A DNA stretch of 6,280 nucleotides. Origin: Candidatus Hydrogenedentota bacterium. GTDB taxonomy: Bacteria > Hydrogenedentota > Hydrogenedentia > Hydrogenedentales > CAITNO01. The notes beneath the pieces are model-generated. The model ran no database searches. It saw only the letters and a program-made list of their open reading frames with translations, and was not told the origin of the DNA. Shown here piece by piece: positions 1 through 6,220 of this stretch. The stretch spans positions 1 to 6,280 of the forward strand of contig JAGLCZ010000323.1 of the NCBI GenBank assembly GCA_023145975.1. Direction: 5' to 3'. A program made the translations under genes and the position numbers. Position 1 is the stretch's first letter; each line of letters starts with the position of its first letter.

Positions 1-531
1 GGGACCCACGCGGCGAACGTTGGAAAAACGTTTGGGGAGTTTATCTCCAAAAAAGCGCTTTCCAGAAGGGAACCAGGGGCTTGTAGCATAGGCAAAGGTA
101 ACAAAGCGTCCTCCCGGAGCGAGTACTTCGTAAGTGGCTTCAAGTATTTCATTCTGGAGCGCATCGTCGAAACGTGTCCACGGCAATCCTGAAACAACTG
201 CATCGCAGTGATCATGCCCTGCTTCTTTCAAATATTTCAGGGCATTTTGTGCACCATCGTGGATCACGGTTGCTGTGGGGCAGCGTTTTCGGGTTGCTTC
301 TACAAGGGCGGCACTTATTTCCATGGCGATAAAATAGGCATCGGGTTTCATTTTTCGTACTACCGCTTCGGTAAATACGCCGTCTCCCGCCCCGTATTCG
401 ACGATGACTTTTGCATCCTGTAATCTGGCAAGATCGGTTACCGCTTCCGCTAATTCGCGACTACTCGGACCGAAGGCACCCGTGGTTTTATTGTTGCGAA
501 CCACTTCTTTCATAAAGGTCAGCCAAGGCAT
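1..531 (-). CDS. Class I SAM-dependent methyltransferase, phospholipid N-methyltransferase-like (partial, 3' end outside window)
   Basis: The 177 codons seen run from an ATG at 531 to the window edge without a stop, so the C-terminus is missing. Near the N-terminus, residues 14-27 contain NKTTGAFGPSSRELA, which resembles the N-terminal signature of the COG3963 phospholipid N-methyltransferase group. The SAM-binding motif I is VEYGAGDG at residues 44-51. An acidic residue at the end of the next strand (E71 in AMEIS) would bind the ribose of SAM. The motif IV position is SGLPW (114-118), comparable to the SxLP/NLPY motifs of PmtA and KsgA-like enzymes. APGGRF (138-143) is the usual post-motif turn. 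There is no signal peptide, so the enzyme is probably cytosolic or membrane-peripheral. It is transcribed away from the NAD operon, with no evident functional link. Family membership is fairly sure. The substrate (phosphatidylethanolamine, rRNA or another molecule) is not determined by what is visible. Confidence 0.85.
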   Translation of the reverse strand, partial: MPWLTFMKEVVRNNKTTGAFGPSSRELAEAVTDLARLQDAKVIVEYGAGDGVFTEAVVRKMKPDAYFIAMEISAALVEATRKRCPTATVIHDGAQNALKYLKEAGHDHCDAVVSGLPWTRFDDALQNEILEATYEVLAPGGRFVTFAYATSPWFPSGKRFFGDKLPKRFSNVRRVGP

Positions 532-539
532 ACCGCATT

Positions 540-544
540 CTCCT
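540..544 (-). promoter_or_regulatory. Ribosome binding site of the methyltransferase gene
   Basis: On the minus strand this reads AGGAG, 8 bases before the ATG at 531-529. It supports that start over the nearby out-of-frame ATG seven bases upstream. Confidence 0.7.
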
Positions 545-706
545 GTGAAGTAGGCAAGAACATAAAATCGGCGTTGTCAATCTATAAACCGTTTAACCTC
601 CAACAGTCGGTATTGTCGCGTAATCAGGCATATCATGTCAACCCAATGGGTTTCACTGCTGTAGAAAAGGGAATGTCATTGCCGTGTGCAGTATATTTAA
701 CAGGAG

Positions 707-727
707 TGCCGTTTAAAATTTACGGCA
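707..727. repeat. Dyad TGCCGT-N9-ACGGCA, possible operator
   Basis: Perfect 6-base inverted arms lie at 707-712 and 722-727, around a 9-base AT-only centre. The same hexamer recurs singly at 680-685 (TGCCGT) and 833-838 (ACGGCA), giving four copies within about 160 bases upstream of the operon. The spacing suits a dimeric helix-turn-helix repressor. No regulator gene is present in the window, so an operator role is inference. Confidence 0.3.
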
Positions 728-811
728 ACGGACGACTCAATTTATTGGTAAAAAGGTGCGTCTACTACCCTCTATCTTATATGATGAAGGCACTAATGCA
801 ACGGGTGTGTT

Positions 812-817
812 TATAAG
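812..817 (+). promoter_or_regulatory. Candidate -10 element of the NAD operon promoter (weak)
   Basis: TATAAG matches the sigma-70 -10 consensus at five of six positions and lies about 50 bases before the first ATG, which would give a leader of about 40 bases. The sequence 17 bases upstream (GGCACT, 789-794) is not a recognisable -35. A TG pair lies one base off the extended -10 position. This is a tentative call. Confidence 0.2.
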
Positions 818-864
818 GTTGCTGCGAAAAATACGGCATTCGTGCCCGGTGTCGTTTTTATAAG

Positions 865-1335
865 ATGTACGATTACACAGAGAAGAATTTGATTGTGAGT
901 TCTTATGTATATGAATATCCGCGTCCCATGGTTACCGTGGATGCGGTGGTGTTTTGTGACAGCGGAGCCAATCGGCATATCGCGTTGATTCGTCGTCGCA
1001 ATGAACCTTATGCGGACTGCTGGGCACTTCCAGGTGGTTTTGTGGAAATGGGAGAATCACTGGCTGCCGCTGCGGCACGCGAATTAATGGAAGAAACAGG
1101 ACTTTGTAATATTCCATTGCGCCAGTTTTATGCGTTCGGCAATCCCGGTCGCGACCCGCGCGGTCGTAATATCTGCATCGCTTATGTCGGGATGTTATCT
1201 GAAACTGCATCTTTATGCGCGGCAGACGACGCCGTTGAAGCAGTATGGTTTCCTGTACCGTCCTTGCCGCCTTTGGCATTTGACCACGACAAAATAGTGG
1301 CGATGGCACTTGAAATGGTGGAGAAGTCGTTATGA
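865..1335 (+). CDS. Nudix hydrolase, ADP-ribose pyrophosphatase-like
   Basis: This 156-residue single-domain protein probably hydrolyses a nucleoside diphosphate linked to another group, using divalent metal, in the cytosol. The Nudix box is complete: G58, E64, R72-E73-L74, E76-E77 and G79-L80 fit GX5EX7REUXEEXGU exactly. The strand before it (YPRPMVTVDAVVF, residues 18-30) and the segment PGRDPRGRNICIAYV (94-108) are typical of the COG1051 ADP-ribose pyrophosphatase-like branch. There is no C-terminal winged helix, so it is not an NrtR-type regulator. Its stop overlaps the pncA start by 4 bases (ATGA), so the two are translationally coupled. Hydrolysis of ADP-ribose to AMP and ribose-5-phosphate would suit an NAD-recycling operon, but the substrate is inferred. 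The ATG at 865 lacks a Shine-Dalgarno site. A GTG at 895, nine bases after GAGAAG (880-885), would give a 146-residue protein that keeps all the motifs. Confidence 0.9.
   Translation: MYDYTEKNLIVSSYVYEYPRPMVTVDAVVFCDSGANRHIALIRRRNEPYADCWALPGGFVEMGESLAAAAARELMEETGLCNIPLRQFYAFGNPGRDPRGRNICIAYVGMLSETASLCAADDAVEAVWFPVPSLPPLAFDHDKIVAMALEMVEKSL
880..885 (+). promoter_or_regulatory. Possible ribosome binding site for an alternative GTG start of the Nudix gene
   Basis: GAGAAG lies 9 bases before the in-frame GTG at 895-897, whereas nothing purine-rich of that kind precedes the ATG at 865. The residues between the two starts (1-10) lie outside the recognisable Nudix fold. This leaves the start undecided. 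Confidence 0.3.
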
Positions 1336-1904
1336 CTGAAATAGCATATACGGATGCCTTGTTGGTGGTTGATGTGCAGAATGATTTTTGCATGGGCGGC
1401 TCTTTAGCGGTACCCGATGCAGATTTAGTGATTCGCCCTATTAACAGTATGCTGTTGGCTTTTTCTCACCTTGTTTTTTCCCGTGATTGGCATCCTGCCG
1501 ATCATTGCAGTTTTTCTGATACCCCTGAGTATCGGGACGGGAGCTGGCCTTCTCATTGCGTACAGTATTCGCCGGGTGCTGAGTTTCCTCATGATTTACG
1601 GGTGCCGGTGGATGCGCTGATCGTAGATAAAGGGACCTTGTTAGACAAGGAGGCGTACAGTATTTTTGAAGATACGGGGCTTGCGGATATACTTCGGAAA
1701 CGGGGAATCCTGCGGGTATTTGTTGCAGGATTGGCATTGGACTATTGTGTAAAAGCAACGGCACTTGATGCTGTCCGCGAAGGATTTTCCGTGGTACTGG
1801 TGGAAGATGCGACTCTTGCCGTGGTGCCGGAACAAAGCGATGCGGTGTTAAATGAATTGCATAGCACAGGGGTAATAAGTGTCAGGAGTGATTCTATATC
1901 ATGA
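1332..1904 (+). CDS. pncA: Nicotinamidase (nicotinamide deamidase)
   Basis: This 190-residue enzyme of the isochorismatase-like fold hydrolyses nicotinamide to nicotinate and ammonia, the entry step of Preiss-Handler NAD salvage. The catalytic triad is visible as D14 in LLVVDVQNDF, K100 in VDKG and C139 in GLALDYCVKATALDA. The metal-binding residues are D52 and H54 in RDWHP together with H75 in WPSHCV; H58 lies close by. Length and motif order are normal for the family. The start ATG overlaps the Nudix stop by 4 bases and is preceded by GGAG (1320-1323) at 8 bases. Its own stop overlaps the pncB ATG in the same ATGA fashion. It is cytosolic with no signal peptide. The GLALDYC segment and the pncB neighbour separate it from other isochorismatase-like hydrolases. 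Confidence in the function is high. Confidence 0.96.
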   Translation: MTEIAYTDALLVVDVQNDFCMGGSLAVPDADLVIRPINSMLLAFSHLVFSRDWHPADHCSFSDTPEYRDGSWPSHCVQYSPGAEFPHDLRVPVDALIVDKGTLLDKEAYSIFEDTGLADILRKRGILRVFVAGLALDYCVKATALDAVREGFSVVLVEDATLAVVPEQSDAVLNELHSTGVISVRSDSIS

Positions 1905-3370
1905 GTACTTGTAATGACTGCTGGCACAAACGGGAAGGCCTTGCGTTACTAACTGATTTTTATGAATTGACTATGATGGCGGGACATCTGAAGGATGGCC
2001 GCATGGAACAACAAGTTAGTTTTGACTACTTTTTCCGTTCCTTGCCGCCCCATACCGGATTTGCTGTTGCCGCTGGATTGGATAGTTTCCTCCGTTATCT
2101 GGAACACTTGCGTTTTACAGAAAGTGATCTTGTTTATTTGAAATCGTTGAATGTATTCGACGATACTTTTTTGGACTATCTGGCAAAATTTAAGTCGCGT
2201 TGTTCTGTTCGTGCGGTTCCGGAAGGTACCTTTGTGTTTCCCGGCGAACCGGTTATTCAGGTGGAAGGCCCCATACTTGATGCACAATTGATCGAAACGG
2301 CGTTGCTGAATATGGTAAATCATCAAACGTTGATTGCCACCAAGGCAGCACGTGTATGTCTTGCTGCAGAGGATGATCCGGTACTTGAATTCGGATTGCG
2401 GCGCGCTCACGGTCCCGACGGGGGGCTGAGTGCTTCCCGTGCCTGCTATATTGGCGGGTGTACCTCCACCTCAAATGTGCTTGCAGGCAAGGTCTACCAC
2501 ATGCCGGTAGCAGGTACCCATGCACACAGCTGGGTAATGAGTTTTTCTACAGAGTTGGAGGCGTTTCGCGCATTCGCACGGATTTATCCTGAACGCTGTG
2601 TTCTGCTGGTGGACACGTATGATCCTGTGAAAAGCGGTATTCCCAATGCCATCCAGGTATTTTGTGAAATGCGTGATCGGGGTATTGATATACGACCGGC
2701 AGTGCGTCTCGATTCAGGTGACTTGGCGAAACTCAGTAAAATTTGTCATTCTATGATGAGTGATGCCGGTTTTGAGGATCCCCTGATTGTGGCATCCAAT
2801 GATCTTAATGAAGATCTTATTGCAGATTTAAAGCGGCAGGGTGCCTGTATTAATGCCTGGGGTGTTGGTACCCACTTAATAACTGCTTATGATGCCCCTG
2901 CTTTGTCCGGTGTGTATAAATTGGTTGCCATTGAAACCGAAAAGGGGTGGCAGCCGCGCATGAAGGTAAGTTCAAATTTAGAAAAAGCGACTGATCCCGG
3001 GCGTAAACAGTTGGTGCGTTATTATGATGCTGCGGGGCAGCCGCTGGGTGATGTGTTATATCTTGAAGAAGAGCAGTGGCCGGAATCGGGTGTCATTCCC
3101 GGGCGTTCCCGCAAAAATCCTCATGCAGTCCGTCGTCTGAAAAATGCGGCAAGTGCACAATTGCTTCTTGAACCTGTTTTTGAAAAGGGTAAGCGAGTGC
3201 AGTCGCCCAAAACATTGGAATCTATCCGCAAAACCATGCTGGAACAGCGCGACTGTTTTCCGGAAGAATACAAGCGTCTCAGAAATCCTGAGATTTTCCG
3301 GGTGTTGTTGTCCACACAACTCGGCGAGATGAAAGATGCTATGTTAATGAATCCGGAGTCTGCTCAATAA
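1901..3370 (+). CDS. pncB: Nicotinate phosphoribosyltransferase
   Basis: This 489-residue enzyme converts nicotinate and PRPP to nicotinate mononucleotide (NaMN) and pyrophosphate, with ATP hydrolysis coupled in this family. The N-terminal signature LLTDFYELTMM is at residues 16-26. EFGLRRA (163-169) leads into the central YIGGCTSTSNVLAG segment (183-196). GTHAHSWVMSF (205-215) contains H209, the expected phosphorylated histidine. RLDSGDL (269-275) and GVGTHL (321-326) belong to the phosphate- and PRPP-binding barrel. The length and the C-terminal tail match the longer bacterial form (TIGR01513-like), not the shorter E. coli type. The start has AGGAG (1884-1888) with a rather long 12-base spacer, and the ATG overlaps the pncA stop, so coupled translation probably helps. 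A CxxCxH motif at residues 4-9 precedes the conserved core; I attach no function to it. Confidence 0.96.
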   Translation: MSTCNDCWHKREGLALLTDFYELTMMAGHLKDGRMEQQVSFDYFFRSLPPHTGFAVAAGLDSFLRYLEHLRFTESDLVYLKSLNVFDDTFLDYLAKFKSRCSVRAVPEGTFVFPGEPVIQVEGPILDAQLIETALLNMVNHQTLIATKAARVCLAAEDDPVLEFGLRRAHGPDGGLSASRACYIGGCTSTSNVLAGKVYHMPVAGTHAHSWVMSFSTELEAFRAFARIYPERCVLLVDTYDPVKSGIPNAIQVFCEMRDRGIDIRPAVRLDSGDLAKLSKICHSMMSDAGFEDPLIVASNDLNEDLIADLKRQGACINAWGVGTHLITAYDAPALSGVYKLVAIETEKGWQPRMKVSSNLEKATDPGRKQLVRYYDAAGQPLGDVLYLEEEQWPESGVIPGRSRKNPHAVRRLKNAASAQLLLEPVFEKGKRVQSPKTLESIRKTMLEQRDCFPEEYKRLRNPEIFRVLLSTQLGEMKDAMLMNPESAQ

Positions 3371-3373
3371 CCC

Positions 3374-3388
3374 GCCCTATAATGGGGC
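3374..3388 (+). promoter_or_regulatory. Small hairpin containing a perfect TATAAT in the pncB-nadE gap
   Basis: In the 40-base gap, GCCC (3374-3377) pairs with GGGC (3385-3388) around a 7-base loop. That loop includes TATAAT at 3378-3383, a perfect sigma-70 -10 hexamer. The sequence 17 bases upstream (GGAGTC, 3355-3360) is a poor -35. It could be an internal promoter for nadE or a weak processing or attenuation hairpin. No U-tract follows, so it is not a terminator. Confidence 0.3.
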
Positions 3389-3410
3389 ATAGTAGTGGAG
3401 ATAAGTAATC

Positions 3411-5342
3411 ATGCGCCTGGTAAAAATCGGTGTGTCATCGGTGTCGGTGAAAGTCGGTGATTTCGCCGGCAACATGAAACGCCTTATTGAAATTATTGAA
3501 GAAGCGAAAAAGGAAGATATTCATTTATTGGTGACGCCTGAGTTGTGTATTCCGGGGTACAGCCTTGAAGACCGTATTTACTGGCCGGATATTGCCCGCC
3601 AGAGTTGGGCAACGTTGGCTGAAATAGCAGGATATTGCGATGGAATTACCGCATTTTTCGGACTGCCGGTCATAGATAACGGCATGATTTATAATGCTGC
3701 TGCATTGGTGAGCGACAAGATAATCTACGGGATGATATTGAAGAAGAACTTACCTGCTTACAGCATTTTTTATGAGGGACGTAATTGGACAGCATGGCAG
3801 GGTGGTGTAACAGAAATTAACGGGGTGCCTGCAGGGGAGTTGGTGTTTCGTCTTCCCTTCGGCATGGTTACGGCTGAGATTTGTGAAGACTTATGGAGTG
3901 CCGTTTCACCGGCACGGGAACGGGTACGCCTCGGTGCAGAAATTGTTTGTAATCCCAGTGCCTCCCCCTTTACCCCGCGAAAAAACGAAGAACGTAAGCG
4001 GTTGGTTATGGGCGCAGCATCAAGTCTGAAATCCGTATATGCCTATGCTAATTTGCTGGGTTGTGACAACAGCCGCCTTGTATTTGACGGCGGTGGTATT
4101 ATTGCCACTCCGGACGCGCTGGCATGTGAAGGGCATATTTTATCCAAACAGTATTGGACACTTTCGTCGACCATCGTGGATCTAGGAGAAATCGGGCGAT
4201 TACGCATGGAAAATACTACGTGGCGCAAAGATATTTCTGCCCATAATGTTACGGAATCTGTTGATGTTATTGATGTAAAATCATCTGTATTTACCCCTGC
4301 ATCCATGGGCGAATATGTTCGGCAGCAGCCCAAAAGCTATTATGTGTCTTCTACGGAATCTCTCAAGGGTGCCGGCAATCCTGCGCTGGATGAATTGTTT
4401 AATGCACTTGCCCTTGGTTTGCGGGACTACTTTGAGAAAGTCGGTGCTTTTGAACGATTTCTCATCGCCCTTTCCGGGGGACGGGATAGTGCTTTGTGTT
4501 TGTTAATTGCCGTGCGTGCGGCAAAAATGTTTGAGGAAGGACGCAGCGCAGCCGATTATGCTGCGCATATTAATACCGTTTATCTTCCCAACGGCTCTTT
4601 GAGCAGCCAAGCAACACAGGATGCTGCCTATGAACTGGCGGCAGAGCTGGGGGTACCCTTTCAGGTAGTATCGATTCAGGAAGAGGTGAAAATTGCCCTT
4701 TCCAAAGCGGCGGAAATCGCCGGGGGTATGGAGCATGTTGCCCCTATGGCAAAGCAGAATTTGCAAGCACGTGTGCGGGGTGCTATGATGCTGAACTGGG
4801 CCAACAGTGCCGGTGGATTGCTGTTGGTAACTTCAAATCTGAGTGAGGCTGCAGTGGGATACAGCACTACAGGCGGTGATAATCAGGGGGGATATTCACC
4901 CATTGCCAACGTGCCGAAAACCGTGGTATCGCAATTACTTGAATATATTGCACAACGGGATGGTATTACATCTCTTCAGAAAATTCTGGAGATTCCGCCA
5001 AGTGCTGAACTTGCTCCGGGCCAACAGGATGAAACGGATCTGATGCCTTACGTGGTGCTGGATGATCTGTTGTATTTATATGCACGCAAGCGTTTGTCTC
5101 TGGCGAATTGTTGGCGTATGGTATGCTTGCGTTTTCCCGGGTACGACTGCGAGCAGCTAAGAACCTGGGTTATGGATTTTGCCAAACGTTTTGCAGCAAG
5201 CCAATGGAAGCGGGATCAGCATCCTGTATCCATGAAAGTGATGGAGCTTGATCTGGATCCTAAAACAGGATTCCGTTTCCCGGTTACTCAAAGTATCCAA
5301 TACGAATTAGATGAACTTGAAAAAGCAACAATGGACGAATAA
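3411..5342 (+). CDS. nadE: Glutamine-dependent NAD+ synthetase
   Basis: This 643-residue two-domain enzyme converts deamido-NAD (NaAD), ATP and glutamine to NAD+, the last step shared by salvage and de novo synthesis. Residues 1 to about 285 form a nitrilase-type glutaminase domain with the triad E44 (TPELCIPGYS), K112 (LKKNLPAYSIFYE) and C158 (AEICEDLW), which releases ammonia. Residues from about 325 onward form the ATP-pyrophosphatase synthetase domain. Its PP-loop is SGGRDSA (355-361), followed by TSNLSEAAVGYSTTGGD (474-490), PIANVPKT (497-504), and PPSAELAPGQQDETDLMPY (529-547). The length fits the fused glutamine-dependent class, not the ammonia-only class of about 275 residues. The start ATG follows GGAG (3397-3400) at 10 bases. 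It lies 40 bases after pncB and 16 bases before the next gene, so it is probably cotranscribed with both. No truncation or lost catalytic residue is seen. Confidence 0.97.
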   Translation: MRLVKIGVSSVSVKVGDFAGNMKRLIEIIEEAKKEDIHLLVTPELCIPGYSLEDRIYWPDIARQSWATLAEIAGYCDGITAFFGLPVIDNGMIYNAAALVSDKIIYGMILKKNLPAYSIFYEGRNWTAWQGGVTEINGVPAGELVFRLPFGMVTAEICEDLWSAVSPARERVRLGAEIVCNPSASPFTPRKNEERKRLVMGAASSLKSVYAYANLLGCDNSRLVFDGGGIIATPDALACEGHILSKQYWTLSSTIVDLGEIGRLRMENTTWRKDISAHNVTESVDVIDVKSSVFTPASMGEYVRQQPKSYYVSSTESLKGAGNPALDELFNALALGLRDYFEKVGAFERFLIALSGGRDSALCLLIAVRAAKMFEEGRSAADYAAHINTVYLPNGSLSSQATQDAAYELAAELGVPFQVVSIQEEVKIALSKAAEIAGGMEHVAPMAKQNLQARVRGAMMLNWANSAGGLLLVTSNLSEAAVGYSTTGGDNQGGYSPIANVPKTVVSQLLEYIAQRDGITSLQKILEIPPSAELAPGQQDETDLMPYVVLDDLLYLYARKRLSLANCWRMVCLRFPGYDCEQLRTWVMDFAKRFAASQWKRDQHPVSMKVMELDLDPKTGFRFPVTQSIQYELDELEKATMDE

Positions 5343-5344
5343 AA

Positions 5345-5349
5345 AAGGA
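5345..5349 (+). promoter_or_regulatory. Ribosome binding site that fixes the AIM24-family gene start
   Basis: AAGGA lies 9 bases before the ATG at 5359, inside an A-rich 16-base gap after the nadE stop. It favours this start over the upstream in-frame ATG at 5311, which lies within nadE and whose extra residues would simply be the translated purine-rich leader. Confidence 0.75.
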
Positions 5350-5358
5350 AAAAAGAAA

Positions 5359-6144
5359 ATGCAGAGTCATGAAGTTGATTATGAGATTCTAGGCGATGAT
5401 ATGCAAATTGTCGAGATAGAATTAGATCCCGGAGAAACCGTGATTGCTGAAGCGGGTGCCATGAACTATATGGAGGAAGGTATTCGCTATGAAGCCAAGA
5501 TGGGGGACGGTTCTAATCCCAATGAGGGGATGATGGGGAAACTTCTCAGTGTTGGTAAACGTGTGCTCACCGGTGAAAGTATATTCCTGACCCATTTCAC
5601 CAGCGATATGCCCGGGAAACGTCATGTAGCCTTTGCCGCACCTTATCCGGGAAAAATCATTCCCATGAATCTGGCAAATTTGGGGGGCGAATTGCTTTGT
5701 CAGAAAGATGCTTTCCTTTGTGCTGCCAAAGGTACAAAGGTTAACATCGCTTTTACCAAACGTCTGGGTGCAGGTTTCTTTGGGGGCGAAGGATTCATCC
5801 TGCAGAAACTTTCCGGGGATGGAATGGCATTTATACATGTAGGCGGTACTATTGTCGAAAAACGTCTTGAAGGACAAACTCTTACCGTTGATACCGGTTG
5901 TATCGCTGCCTTTACCAGCGGCATCGAATATGATATCCAACGTGCGGGAAATCTGAAGTCTATGTTCTTTGGCGGTGAAGGGTTGTTTATGGCAAAGTTA
6001 AGCGGGCATGGTACGGTATGGCTGCAAAGTCTTCCCTTCTCACGTTTGGCGGATCGTATTCTTGCGAATGCTCCTTCTGCAGGCGGAAAGAATAAGGGGG
6101 AAGGCTCGGTACTGGGTGCACTGGGTAATTTAATGGGAGACTAA
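5359..6144 (+). CDS. TIGR00266 / AIM24-family protein of unknown function
   Basis: This 261-residue protein belongs to the AIM24-like family (TIGR00266), whose biochemical role in bacteria is not established. The mitochondrial relative Aim24 is linked to inner-membrane organisation. The sequence begins VDYEILGDDMQIVEIELDPG and has EAGAMNYM (31-38), then a glycine-rich core. Two near-identical blocks are visible: FFGGEGFILQKLSGDG at 140-155 and FFGGEGLFMAKLSGHG at 203-218. A more divergent counterpart begins around TGESIFLTHF (71-80). This fits the family's pseudo-repeated beta-sandwich built from three similar units. There is no signal peptide or obvious transmembrane helix. The C-terminal tail (about 240-261) is rich in glycine, with some lysine, and may be flexible. 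The gene ends in tandem in-frame stops (TAA TAG) and is the last of the operon. A membrane- or ligand-associated role is only a guess. Confidence 0.9.
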   Translation: MQSHEVDYEILGDDMQIVEIELDPGETVIAEAGAMNYMEEGIRYEAKMGDGSNPNEGMMGKLLSVGKRVLTGESIFLTHFTSDMPGKRHVAFAAPYPGKIIPMNLANLGGELLCQKDAFLCAAKGTKVNIAFTKRLGAGFFGGEGFILQKLSGDGMAFIHVGGTIVEKRLEGQTLTVDTGCIAAFTSGIEYDIQRAGNLKSMFFGGEGLFMAKLSGHGTVWLQSLPFSRLADRILANAPSAGGKNKGEGSVLGALGNLMGD

Positions 6145-6147
6145 TAG

Positions 6148-6168
6148 TTTCAGAATACACGTCTGAAA
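6148..6168 (+). other. Hairpin just after the AIM24-family stop codon
   Basis: TTTCAGA (6148-6154) and TCTGAAA (6162-6168) are perfect 7-base arms around a 7-base loop, starting three bases after the stop. No U-run follows, so this is not an intrinsic terminator. It may stabilise the 3' end or be part of a 3' untranslated structure. Confidence 0.4.
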
Positions 6169-6187
6169 AGTGCTGTGTAGATAACTT

Positions 6188-6201
6188 CCTGCGAGAGCAG
6201 G
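6188..6201 (+). other. Short hairpin with a GAGA (GNRA) tetraloop
   Basis: CCTGC (6188-6192) pairs with GCAGG (6197-6201) around GAGA, a stable GNRA-type tetraloop. It sits between the upstream hairpin and the terminator. No known RNA family was recognised. Confidence 0.4.
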
Positions 6202-6220
6202 CAGGCAACTATTCAATTAT

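Larger units (their letters stand above)
532..864. other. Divergent intergenic region with no convincing gene
   Basis: This 333-base stretch separates the minus-strand methyltransferase from the plus-strand NAD operon and should contain promoters for both. No strong sigma-70 pair is visible. On the minus strand there is a perfect TTGACA at 580-575, but no good -10 lies 16-18 bases downstream. On the plus strand the candidates are TTTACG (719-724) with TTTATT (741-746) at 16 bases, and TATAAG (812-817) without a recognisable -35; all are weak. A plus-strand frame is open from TTG 574 to the TAA at 814-816 (80 codons), but it has no Shine-Dalgarno site and no family I can name with confidence. 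A small dyad TAAAC-C-GTTTA lies at 585-595, and a longer dyad lies at 707-727. Confidence 0.6.

Noticed and set aside
208..423. Plus-strand open frame of 71 codons
   Set aside because: It lies antisense within the methyltransferase gene, whose minus-strand frame shows clear family motifs across the same bases.
575..580. Perfect TTGACA on the minus strand as the -35 of the methyltransferase promoter
   Set aside because: No acceptable -10 lies 16-18 bases downstream; the nearest T-rich hexamer (TATGTT) is only 10 bases away. Reported only within the intergenic entry.
545..864. NAD+-sensing riboswitch in the operon leader
   Set aside because: I could not recognise the conserved core of a known NAD+ riboswitch, and the structures seen are isolated short dyads. 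A covariance-model search would settle this.
865..1335. NrtR-type transcriptional regulator of NAD metabolism
   Set aside because: NrtR proteins join a Nudix-like domain to a C-terminal winged helix and usually have a degenerate Nudix box. This protein ends right after the Nudix domain and its box is intact.
932..1393. Minus-strand open frame of 153 codons
   Set aside because: It runs antisense across the Nudix box and the start of pncA; its translation shows no family features.
1949..2410. Minus-strand open frame of 153 codons
   Set aside because: It is a shadow of pncB, which has conserved catalytic motifs over this region.
5311..5358. Longer N-terminus for the AIM24-family protein starting at ATG 5311
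   Set aside because: This would overlap nadE by 32 bases. It has no ribosome binding site, and its extra residues (lysine-rich) are just the translated A-rich Shine-Dalgarno leader of the ATG at 5359.
5422..5940. Minus-strand open frame of 172 codons
   Set aside because: It is antisense to the AIM24-family gene, has low-complexity unfamiliar sequence and no recognisable motif; the plus strand is clearly the coding one.
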